Source of the DNA: Streptomyces sp. NBC_01476
Lineage (GTDB): Bacteria; Actinomycetota; Actinomycetes; Streptomycetales; Streptomycetaceae
Assembly (NCBI RefSeq): GCF_036227265.1
Contig: NZ_CP109446.1
Span: forward strand, 5,214,001 to 5,278,000
Direction: 5' to 3'
Length of the DNA: 64,000 nt
Every line of letters starts with the position of its first letter. The first letter of the stretch is position 1. Of this stretch, positions 43,589 through 53,129 are shown one piece after another. The notes under the pieces are model-generated. The model searched no databases. It was not told where the DNA came from and saw only the letters and a list, made by a program, of their open reading frames with translations. A program made the position numbers and the translations under genes.

Positions 43589-44155
43589 TCAGATCGAGGT
43601 GAGGTCGATCTCCACCGGGAAGGGCGCGGCGGCCTTGATCACACCGGTGAACACGTCCGCGTCCCGGTAGTGACCGCTCGCCGGATCGAGCACATACGTG
43701 TAAACGGCACACGTCGCCACGGCGATCTGTTCGACCCGCCAGTAGAAGGGGATCCCGGCCCGGGCGTACTGGTCGGTCTTCACCACCCGGTCGGTGGTCT
43801 CCGACCCGGGGGACACGACCTCTGCCACCAGCAGTACGTGCTCAGGACGCATCGGGTGGAGGTCGATCCGGTCCGCGCGGTAGACGACGACATCGGGGCG
43901 CCGGTTGGTGAGGGGGACGTCCTGCAGCCGGACGTCGAAGTCGGTGTCGGCGTTCCACCCCGGACCCGCGGCGGCGTCCAGGCCGTTGGCCAGGATGCGG
44001 GCGAGCCTGTTGTGCCGAATGGAGGCGCTGGGGCTCACCACGACCATCCCGTCCACTACCTCGATGCCGGCGCACTGCTCTTCCGACCACGAGTCGTACT
44101 GCTCTGCGGTGATCCGTTCGTGCATCCAGGCGGGCGCGACCATCTCGGCGCTCAT
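43589..44155 (-). CDS. Uma2-family putative PD-(D/E)XK nuclease, intact copy
   Basis: 188 aa. Uma2 domain (DUF820): RITAEQYDSWSEEQCAGIEV, PDVVVYRADRID with the metal-binding Asp, VAEVVSPGSETTDRVVKTDQY with Glu and Lys of the nuclease core, and YARAGIPFYWRVEQ. Family members are abundant in Streptomyces and their function is unproven. The ATG has GGGAGG at ideal distance. Codons 1-143 are nearly identical to the pseudogene at 49343-49908; the last 45 codons differ. It marks the left end of the duplicated block that borders the defence-like cassette. Confidence 0.9.
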   Translation of the reverse strand: MSAEMVAPAWMHERITAEQYDSWSEEQCAGIEVVDGMVVVSPSASIRHNRLARILANGLDAAAGPGWNADTDFDVRLQDVPLTNRRPDVVVYRADRIDLHPMRPEHVLLVAEVVSPGSETTDRVVKTDQYARAGIPFYWRVEQIAVATCAVYTYVLDPASGHYRDADVFTGVIKAAAPFPVEIDLTSI

Positions 44156-44369
44156 ACGAACCTCCCGGAGTCCTGTCACGGAGCGCACGGCGGCGCCGAC
44201 CTCAGCGTACCGGCCGGCGAATCGCCAGGAGATCTCCGCCGAGCGGGCGGGCGCATGCGCACAACCCGTGGACTGGTGGCCGTGGGGGGGAGGAGGCGTT
44301 CGGGGAGGCGCGCAAGCGCGGGGTGCCGGTGCTGCTGAGCGTGGGGTACAGCAGTTGTCACTGGTGCCA
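43727..44369. repeat. Direct repeat, left copy (Uma2 5' part plus DUF255 fragment)
   Basis: Part A (43727-44253) matches 49480-50006 at a constant offset of 5753; I see only two mismatches in the Uma2 coding part. Part B (44254-44369) matches 50114-50229 with one missing C and one extra G. The 107 bp between A and B in the right copy (50007-50113) are deleted here. Same orientation in both copies. Confidence 0.93.
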
Positions 44370-44373
44370 GTGA
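44254..44373 (+). pseudogene. Remnant of DUF255 gene start
   Basis: Corresponds to codons of [18 protein letters not shown] through YSSCHWC of the intact gene at 50072. The start codon and first codons are deleted, a lost C and an added G shift and then restore the frame, and the sequence stops at TGA just after HWCQ. Not functional; a scar of the duplication that surrounds the cassette. Confidence 0.9.
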
Positions 44374-44890
44374 ACTCGCGAACCCAGTAGTCCGCGGCCC
44401 TCGTGTCTGTCTGAGGCGCGGGCGACACATTCAGGAGGCGTTGGCTACCTGGAGGTGGCAATACTGAGCCCAAGCGGACCGCGAGTTGACGGATGTGGCA
44501 AGCCGTCCGACACCAGCCGCATCAAAGGGGCGGAGCTGTTGCTGGCCGTAGGTGACGTCGACCGTGCCCTTTCCAGGAGGCTCAAAGGTCGGGCCAGGCC
44601 GCGGCCTGGGGAAAGCTGATCGGCCAGCTGCCCTTCCTGGCGCTCAGGCCCACAGCCGCGCGGAGCACCTCTGCCGCCCAGCGGGAGGATTGTGGACGCT
44701 GACGCCTCGCCAGATAGCGGGAGCTCTGGGGTGGATGTCGGACATCTCCGCAGATGGAAGAGCGAAACCCGGGTGCCGAAGTTCCACCGTCTGAGAGTAT
44801 AGCCGCGGCTAAGCTGGCGCGCCGCTGGAGCGGTGCTCGCTGAGGTCGGCAGGGCCTCGCCAGACATGGTTTGACCGAACGGGAGCCCAG
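44374..44890. other. Gene-free leader region of the AAA/TOPRIM/DUF262 cassette
   Basis: 517 bp without a convincing gene, less GC-biased than its surroundings. A plus-strand frame near 44441-44610 has plausible codons but is interrupted by stops and may be gene debris. The cassette promoter should lie in its last 150 bp; CTGAGAGTATAGCCG near 44790 is the most AT-rich candidate -10 area. Confidence 0.5.
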
Positions 44891-46153
44891 GTGTCCTTGG
44901 AACGGTTCTCGCTTGAGAACTATCGCTGCTTCAGGGAGAGACAGGAGGTGGAGCTTGGAAAGATCACCGTGGTGCTGGGCCGGAACAATTCTGGCAAGAG
45001 TGCGGTCGTGCGAGCACTCCCGCTCCTTTCCCTCGGTATCCGCGGCGACTCCCCTTACCCTCTGGATCTGGACCTGATCCAAGGCTTCACTCCTTCGTTC
45101 GCCGATCTGATCCACGGCTCGTCACCCCATGGGCACATTCGCCTGGGAGCGTCGATCGGGCGCGAGGACGGCGAGACCGTCAGCGCCACCGCCGAGGTCC
45201 AGAACATCGCCAACCAGGGAATTCAGCTGGTCTCCTCGGTACAGATCTCCTGCGGGACGGAGGTCGCGGACCTCTCCTGGATGCCCGGCGTCGACGCCTA
45301 CTCCTCGGGGAAGCGCGCGTATCTTGTCGACGGCCAAGAGGCCAAAGTCGGATTTCGCGGGCTGCTGCCCGATCCGGCCGACTGGCCGGACTCCGTTGGC
45401 GGTGTCAGCGGCGTCACTGGGCTCATTCGGGAAGGCCTCGACGAGATCCGGTATCTGGGTCCGTTCAGGAAGAGCCCGGAGCGCTTCTTCCGGTCTCCGG
45501 CCAGAACCCTGGGCAGCGTCGGCTATCGGGGCGAGAGGGCGCTCGGCATGCTCGCCGCGGACGAGGTGTACGGGCGTGGTCTGATCGGCCGTGAGGTGAA
45601 CACCCTGCTGGAAAGCATCCTGCCCTGGTGGCGCCTCGAAGTCACCGACGTCGGCTCCGGGATGTACATCCCCAAGTTGCGTTCCCTGCGCGATCCCGAT
45701 CTCGTCGTCCACATCGATGACGTCGGCACCGGTGTGGTCCAGTTCCTGCCGATAGTGATCCAGCGGGCCGCGGACCGCGTGGAACCGCCCGCCGGGCCGG
45801 TGATCGAGATCGTGGAGGAGCCCGAACTCCATCTCCACCCTTCGGCGCACGCCGCGATCGCCGATCTCTACGTCGACGCCGTGCAGGAGTCGCAGGTGCG
45901 CTTCCTGGTGGAGACGCACAGCGAGAACTTCCTCCTCAGGCTGCGCCGGCGGGTCGCGGAGCGGAAGCTGGCGCCGGAGGACGTGAAGATCTACTTCGTT
46001 GAGCAGGCCGAGGGGGCCGCCACCCTGCGGAAGATCGAGGTGGACGCCCTCGGCAACCTCGACTACTGGCCGCGGGGGGTCTTCGCGGAGGACTTCGAGG
46101 AGGCGCGCGCCCTCGCGGACGCGCAGGCGAATCGGATCGACGATGCGCGTTGA
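44891..46153 (+). CDS. AAA family ATPase with DUF3696-like C-terminus (OLD/AriA-like)
   Basis: 420-aa ABC-like ATPase of the OLD/RecF type. Walker A GRNNSGKS (30-37), LGPFRKSPERFF (189-200, the LGPxR motif of this family), signature-like DDVGTGVVQFLP (276-287), Walker B IEIVEEPELHLHP (305-317), H-switch ETHSENFLLRLRRR (341-354). The tail VDALGNLDYWPRGVFAEDF (384-402) fits DUF3696. There is no TOPRIM domain in this chain; the next gene appears to supply it, as AriB does for AriA in PARIS. GTG 44891 follows GGGAG. Overlaps the next gene by 11 nt. Presumed sensor/motor of an anti-phage complex; this role is inference. Confidence 0.88.
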   Translation: MSLERFSLENYRCFRERQEVELGKITVVLGRNNSGKSAVVRALPLLSLGIRGDSPYPLDLDLIQGFTPSFADLIHGSSPHGHIRLGASIGREDGETVSATAEVQNIANQGIQLVSSVQISCGTEVADLSWMPGVDAYSSGKRAYLVDGQEAKVGFRGLLPDPADWPDSVGGVSGVTGLIREGLDEIRYLGPFRKSPERFFRSPARTLGSVGYRGERALGMLAADEVYGRGLIGREVNTLLESILPWWRLEVTDVGSGMYIPKLRSLRDPDLVVHIDDVGTGVVQFLPIVIQRAADRVEPPAGPVIEIVEEPELHLHPSAHAAIADLYVDAVQESQVRFLVETHSENFLLRLRRRVAERKLAPEDVKIYFVEQAEGAATLRKIEVDALGNLDYWPRGVFAEDFEEARALADAQANRIDDAR

Positions 46154-47168
46154 GATTCCCGTCGACCTGCTGAAGGGCCGTCAGGGCGACGAGAACGCAG
46201 AGCTCATATTGAAGCTGATCGCGTTCTTCAGGGAGGCGCGGCACGAGTGGGAGATCTCCCCGCGTGATGTGGACGCCGTCCATTCGTTCCTGGAGCGTCA
46301 CCTCCCGGTCCTGGCGCAGAGCTACCTGCTGCTCGCGCAGAAGGCGAGCATGGCGCAGGCCTGGGCGCCGCACGAGGGGACCGCGGGCGTGGTCAGGGTG
46401 GCCGGCGAGACGCTCACGGAGGACATCCGTGACCTGGAGCGGCCGGCCGTGCTGGTCGTGGAGAACGCGATCTATGATTGGCAAATGATCGAGGCGCTCG
46501 CGCGCCTGCTCGGCTGCGAGGATGTCATCGACGCTAAGGCGGGGAGTCGCCTCGGTGTGTACAACGGAGGTGGCAAGGACGGGGCGACCGCGCACGCGGT
46601 CGACCAGGCCGCGCAGTTCTCCCGTACCAAGCGTGTGGCCCTCGTCATCGACAGCGACAGCTTCCACCCCACGGACCGGACCGGCAATCACGAGAAGGCC
46701 GAAGCCGCGGCCCGCGAAGGCGTGAGTGCGCACGTCCTCAGCTTCCGGGAGATGGAGAATTACATTCCCAATCGGGTCCTGGCCCGGCAGCCGAAGAAGA
46801 CCGTCGGAATGTCCTCTATGGCCAAGCGCCTGGAGTCCCTCAAGACCTTCTCGCCCGAGCAGCGAGCCCACTTCGACATGAAGCACGGATTCAAGGGGAA
46901 GCCGCAGAAGGGCGCCGACCAGAAGGGGCGCCACTCCAAGAAGGCGGGGACCACCTACGTCATCCCGCCGCGCCACGGTGATCTGTACGACGAAGTGGCG
47001 GAGCAGGATCTCATCACCCTCCAGGAGGGATTCGGAACGGACTTGCCGGGTCTGTTCCTGCAAGAGGTGATGCGCGGCGGCATATCGGAGCGGGACCTAG
47101 ACGGCCTGGGCCCCGGAGCGAAACAGGAATTGCGATCGATGTTCGAAACGATTCGGGGCGTGATCTGA
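46143..47168 (+). CDS. TOPRIM/DUF4435-like protein, putative nuclease partner of the ATPase
   Basis: 341 aa. After about 100 helical residues comes a TOPRIM-like core: the Glu strand PAVLVVENAIYDWQMIEAL (101-119; E107), a GGGKDG turn (142-147), the Asp motif RVALVIDSDSFHP (164-176; D170, D172), and FREMENYIPN (201-210), the RxxENY element I associate with DUF4435/AriB proteins. The C-terminal third has a Lys/Gly-rich segment HGFKGKPQKGADQKGRHSKK that could bind nucleic acid. ATG 46143 lies inside the end of the ATPase gene, so translation is coupled. ATA, TTG and CAA codons are commoner than in neighbouring genes. Nuclease activity is inferred, not shown. Confidence 0.72.
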   Translation: MRVEIPVDLLKGRQGDENAELILKLIAFFREARHEWEISPRDVDAVHSFLERHLPVLAQSYLLLAQKASMAQAWAPHEGTAGVVRVAGETLTEDIRDLERPAVLVVENAIYDWQMIEALARLLGCEDVIDAKAGSRLGVYNGGGKDGATAHAVDQAAQFSRTKRVALVIDSDSFHPTDRTGNHEKAEAAAREGVSAHVLSFREMENYIPNRVLARQPKKTVGMSSMAKRLESLKTFSPEQRAHFDMKHGFKGKPQKGADQKGRHSKKAGTTYVIPPRHGDLYDEVAEQDLITLQEGFGTDLPGLFLQEVMRGGISERDLDGLGPGAKQELRSMFETIRGVI

Positions 47169-47170
47169 GC

Positions 47171-48844
47171 ATGGGAGACATCGAGGTGGTCAAGGATATC
47201 TCCGTGGTACCGGAGGTCCACTTCCTGGAGCAGGTCCTGGAGCGGATCGCGCAGGGCGAGCTGCGGGTGCCGAAGTTCCAGCGCCCGTTCCTGTGGCGCC
47301 CCGAGCAGATGCTCCAGCTCTTCGACAGCATGGAGCGCGGCTACCCGATGGGCAGCCTGCTCATCTGGGAGACCACCATGCCGCTCGAAAGCCTCGACAC
47401 CATCGGTGGGCGCAGGATCCCGCCGGCACCGGAAGGGGCGAAGATCGCCTACGTCCTGGACGGCCACCAGCGGCTCTCGACGCTCTTCGGCGTCCTCCAC
47501 CGCTCGGCCGACGCCCCGCGGTCCGCGCGCCAGGAGGACTGGATGTGGTGGGTCTACCGGCCGCTCGTCCGGTCGGAACACGACGGCGTGCGCTACCGAC
47601 ACCAGAAGAGCGGCGAGCCGGTGCCCAGCCACTTCCTGCCTATGCGGTCCGTACTGGGGACCCTGGACTTTCTCGAATACGCACGGACGCTGTCCAGCGT
47701 CTCCCACTCCCGCGAGGAGGCCGACCGCCTTACCAAGGAGAGCGAGCGCATCGCGACGCGGGTGAAGAACTACAAGGTCTCCGTGGTGCGTATGGAGGGC
47801 GGCACTCTCCAGCAGGCCATCGAAGTCTTCTCCAGGATCAACAGCAGCGGCCAGAAGATGCGTCCCGACCAGATGGTCTCCGCACTGACCTACGGGACCA
47901 TCGGCTCGGAGACGCTCAGCGACAAGATGGAGGAGATCAAGGGGCGGATCGCCGCTTCGGGCTTCGGAGAAATCCCGATCATGACGATCTTTCAGACCGT
48001 CCTCGCGCTGTCCGGCGAGGAGGATGTATATGGGGACACCTCCTGGGAGACGATGGCCCGCAAGGTCCAGGGTCAGCTCACGACCGCGGTCGAGGACACC
48101 GACCTGATCCTCCAGCAGGTGGTCGAGTTCCTGCGGAAGGAGGTCCGGGTCCCGCTGGCTCGCCTGGTTCCCTACAACATCCAGATCATGCTGCTCGCCG
48201 TCTTCTTCCACTTCTCCGACAAGGTCGAAACGGAGCAGCGGGTCAAGCTCCGGCACTGGTTCTGGACCACGTCCCTGGCGGGCACCTTCGCCGGGTCCAC
48301 CACCACCCAGGTCCGGAAGTTCATCACGGAGATGAAGGCCTTCGCCCAGGGCAAGGGTGGGCTCAGCTACGCCGCTGAGCGGGCCCGTTCCTTCCCCGAA
48401 CGCTTCGACTTGCGCAGCGCGCGCGTGCGCGCCTACCTCCTCTGGGACCTACAGACGTTCCCGGACCGGAAGAACTTCGACGGCGGCACCGCCAACGTGC
48501 TGGAACAGCTGGCGACGACGCACAGCGAGACCTATCGACACGTCATCACCCAAAGCGGGGTCCCCGGGGCTTCCAGTCCCGCCAACCGGATCGTCATGAC
48601 GACGCCGCCGGGTGTGTCGATCCGGCAGGCGCTCGTCAGGCTCGCGGAGGACGGGCGGACCGACATCCTGGACTCGCACGGAGTCAGCCTTGCGTCCATC
48701 GAGCATCTCAAGGCCGACGACTTCACCGAGTTCATTCTCGCCCGGCAGCACGAACTGGCGGCGCGGGAGCGGCAGTTCATCGAGAGCCTGGGTATCAAGT
48801 CGGCCGACAAGGAGGTCGGCGAGACCGACATCGACACCGAGTGA
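47171..48844 (+). CDS. DUF262 family protein (GmrS-like)
   Basis: 557 aa. The DUF262 domain at the N-terminus has VPKFQRPFLW (33-42), LLIWE (63-67) and the NTPase/nuclease motif DGHQRLSTL (97-105; a variant of DGQQR), then EVFSRINSSGQKMRPDQ, the second family motif. DUF262 occurs in type IV restriction (GmrS), SspE and BrxU; these often have a DUF1524 HNH partner, but no HNH motif is seen in this C-terminal half. Starts 2 bp after the TOPRIM-like gene, so the three genes form one tight operon. A direct DNA-defence role is inferred from the family and context. Confidence 0.9.
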   Translation: MGDIEVVKDISVVPEVHFLEQVLERIAQGELRVPKFQRPFLWRPEQMLQLFDSMERGYPMGSLLIWETTMPLESLDTIGGRRIPPAPEGAKIAYVLDGHQRLSTLFGVLHRSADAPRSARQEDWMWWVYRPLVRSEHDGVRYRHQKSGEPVPSHFLPMRSVLGTLDFLEYARTLSSVSHSREEADRLTKESERIATRVKNYKVSVVRMEGGTLQQAIEVFSRINSSGQKMRPDQMVSALTYGTIGSETLSDKMEEIKGRIAASGFGEIPIMTIFQTVLALSGEEDVYGDTSWETMARKVQGQLTTAVEDTDLILQQVVEFLRKEVRVPLARLVPYNIQIMLLAVFFHFSDKVETEQRVKLRHWFWTTSLAGTFAGSTTTQVRKFITEMKAFAQGKGGLSYAAERARSFPERFDLRSARVRAYLLWDLQTFPDRKNFDGGTANVLEQLATTHSETYRHVITQSGVPGASSPANRIVMTTPPGVSIRQALVRLAEDGRTDILDSHGVSLASIEHLKADDFTEFILARQHELAARERQFIESLGIKSADKEVGETDIDTE

Positions 48845-49342
48845 GGGGCTGCGAGTCCAGGCTTGTGTAGCCTCGAAGGCGCAACGCGGCTTTCCTGCCC
48901 TGGAGCGGCGAGCATGGAGGTGACCACATACCTGAGCCCTGCTCCAACCGACATGGCTGCGCGGGATGCCTCTCCATTGTCCCGCACAGCCAGGATCATC
49001 ACACGAGCTTCTCCGCTCGACTCGTGAGAGTCGGCCTACCTTTCCGTTCCCTCCTGTATCGCCGCCGACGGTGAAGTCAGCCCATTAGTGTTGATGAACC
49101 GAAACTGGATACCAGGACTTGGCTCGCTTTTTTGGACGGCTGCCCTGTTGGCGCGGCCGTCCGCCCACGTGCCCTTGAGTAGTTCTTGACCGGGCGCGGC
49201 TGAACGATCGTGTGCGAGCTGGAGTCGCATCCGCACGTGGTGCATCTGGTTCGTAGCCGGAGAATTTCCTGAAGAGTCCGCGAAACACCGTGAAGCGGGT
49301 GCGGATGGTCAAGCGTCGATAGCGGGGCGGCTTCTCGGTACC
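48845..49342. other. Gene-free tail of the cassette
   Basis: 498 bp with lower GC than the flanks and no supported gene. It has a short T6 run followed by GGACGGC...GCCGTCC near 49127-49170. It ends where the divergent 3' end of the Uma2 pseudogene begins. Confidence 0.5.
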
Positions 49343-49908
49343 TTACAAGAGCCCGAGATCGACCGTGATGGAGAAAGGTGCTGTGGCCTTCACCGTGCCG
49401 GTGAACATCTCGCCGTCACTGTAAGTCTTGGTGGCGGGGTCGAGGACGTACGTATAGACGATCGGGACACGGTGGCGGCCTGTTCGACCCGCCAGTAGAA
49501 GGGGATCCCGGCCCGGGCGTACTGGTCGGTCTTCACCACCCGGTCGGTGGTCTCTGACCCGGGGGACACGACCTCTGCCACCAGCAGTACGTGCTCAGGA
49601 CGCATCGGGTGGAGGTCGATCCGGTCCGCGCGGTAGACGACGACATCGGGGCGCCGGTTGGTGAGGGGGACGTCCTGCGGCCGGACGTCGAAGTCGGTGT
49701 CGGCGTTCCACCCCGGACCCGCGGCGGCGTCCAGGCCGTTGGCCAGGATGCGGGCGAGCCTGTTGTGCCGAATGGAGGCGCTGGGGCTCACCACGACCAT
49801 CCCGTCCACTACCTCGATGCCGGCGCACTGCTCTTCCGACCACGAGTCGTACTGCTCTGCGGTGATCCGTTCGTGCATCCAGGCGGGCGCGACCATCTCG
49901 GCGCTCAT
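49343..49908 (-). pseudogene. Uma2-family gene, frameshifted and mosaic second copy
   Basis: Codons 1-143 nearly equal the intact gene at 43589-44155 (one Leu/Pro change in QDVP). After RVEQ the sequence departs: a one-base deletion near 49465-49479 breaks the frame. In the shifted frame it still reads IVYTYVLDPATKTYSDGEMF, then TGTVKATAPFSITVDLGLL and TAA, a different Uma2 C-terminus. So the 3' end came from another paralogue and later lost a base. The unshifted frame runs on as unrelated sequence to 49390. Confidence 0.9.
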
Positions 49909-50071
49909 ACGAACCTCCCGGAGTCCTGTCACGGAGCGCACGGCGGCGCCGACCTCAGCGTACCGGCCGGCGAATCGCCAGGAGATCTCCGCCGAGCGGG
50001 CGGGCGGTGATTCATTGGCTGGTGGGGCAGGGGTGAAGGAACCGGGGGGCGGTACGTGAGAAAGTGGCGGC

Positions 50072-52126
<2,055 letters not shown>

Positions 52127-52187
52127 GCCGGCGCGGGCCGGCCGCGGGCGTCCGGCGGGCGGCGGCGGCCGGCGCTCCCAGACGCTC

Positions 52188-52823
52188 TCAGAAGTCGAGG
52201 CCGTTGCCGACCATCCCGAGGGCCTCGTCGAGCAGCGGCAGCAGATCCTCCTCCTCGCGGCCGTGCTCGACCCAGTACATCGTCGTCTCGTGCAGTACGC
52301 CGAAGACGGCGGCGATGAAGACGCGTACGCCCAGGTCGTCGGTGGGGCGACCGGTGCGTTCGGCGATCACGTCGGCGAGCAGCCTGCCGGTGGCCGACAT
52401 GCTCTCGTGGGACCGGGCCCTGATCGCGGGCACGTCCCGGATCAGCTTCTCCCGCTGGATCAGCTCGGCGCGGCCGGCCTGGTCGTCGAGGACCCTGCCG
52501 AGGGCTTCGTGCATCATGTTCCGCACGGCGGCGAGCGGCTGTTCGTCCAGCGGGCGGGCCCGCAGGAGGGTGGCCATCTCGTCGTCGTACTCGTCCGTCA
52601 GGACGATGTCCTCCTTGGTCGGGAAGTACCGGAAGACAGTGCTGGGGGAGACGTCGGCGGCGGCGGCGATCTGGTCGACCGGGGTCGCGTCGTAGCCCTG
52701 CTCCGCGAAGAGGCGGTAGGCGGCGGCCCGGATCGCGATCCGGGTCTGCACCTTTTTTCTTTCCCGCAGGCCGGTGGGGAGCTTGGGGCCGGTTGCGGGG
52801 GTTTCAGCGACGCGGGCGGGCAT
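52188..52823 (-). CDS. TetR-family transcriptional regulator
   Basis: 211 aa. HTH: RERKKVQTRIAIRAAAYRLFAEQGYDATPVDQIAAAADVSPSTVFRYFPTKEDIV (about 21-76), recognition helix ending FRYFP. The C-terminal domain resembles the AcrR/MftR-like group (MMHEALGRVLDDQAGRAELIQREKLI). ATG 52823 has GGGAG upstream; ATG 52841 six codons earlier has GAGGAG and is equally possible. The MFS exporter lies about 290 bp upstream on the same strand, beyond a repeat block, and is the plausible target. Confidence 0.9.
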   Translation of the reverse strand: MPARVAETPATGPKLPTGLRERKKVQTRIAIRAAAYRLFAEQGYDATPVDQIAAAADVSPSTVFRYFPTKEDIVLTDEYDDEMATLLRARPLDEQPLAAVRNMMHEALGRVLDDQAGRAELIQREKLIRDVPAIRARSHESMSATGRLLADVIAERTGRPTDDLGVRVFIAAVFGVLHETTMYWVEHGREEEDLLPLLDEALGMVGNGLDF

Positions 52824-52904
52824 GTGGCCATTCTCCCGCATACGGGGGGCTCCTCACCAGAACGGAGTGGCTCCGCCGGTGAACGTGGTGCGGCGCCGTC
52901 GTGG

Positions 52905-53129
52905 GTTGTCGCGCGGTTCCTCGCGTCCCCCTGCGGGGGGGCGGACCCGTTGGTCGTCACGCGTCCGCCGGTGGTGGGTTGTTCGCGCAGTTCCTCGCGC
53001 CCCTGGCGGGGCTGCTCCTTCCGGGGGGTGGGTTGGTGCGGCGCCGTTGGGGTTGCTCGCGCAGTTCCCCGCGCCCCTGAGGGGCGCGGGGGGCACCCCC
53101 GGACGAAGTCTGGGGGCGGAACTGCGCGG
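52905..53129. repeat. Dispersed palindromic intergenic repeat (member 7)
   Basis: Three units with GTTGTTCGCGCAGTTCCTCG, GCGCAGTTCCCCGCGCCCCT and GGGGGGCACCCCCGGACGAA. Ends directly at the stop codon of the MFS gene (53130), so it probably terminates that gene. Confidence 0.85.

Noticed and set aside
43589-44155. Uma2 as a transposase
   Set aside because: The fold is nuclease-like and the family is abundant, but there are no terminal inverted repeats or target duplications around either copy.
44445-44867. 140-codon minus-strand frame in the cassette leader
   Set aside because: No recognisable domain, irregular composition, and it opposes the likely promoter of the ATPase gene.
49036-49312. 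Two small overlapping minus-strand frames in the cassette tail
   Set aside because: 69 and 75 codons in different frames with no motif; cannot both be real and neither has a convincing start signal.
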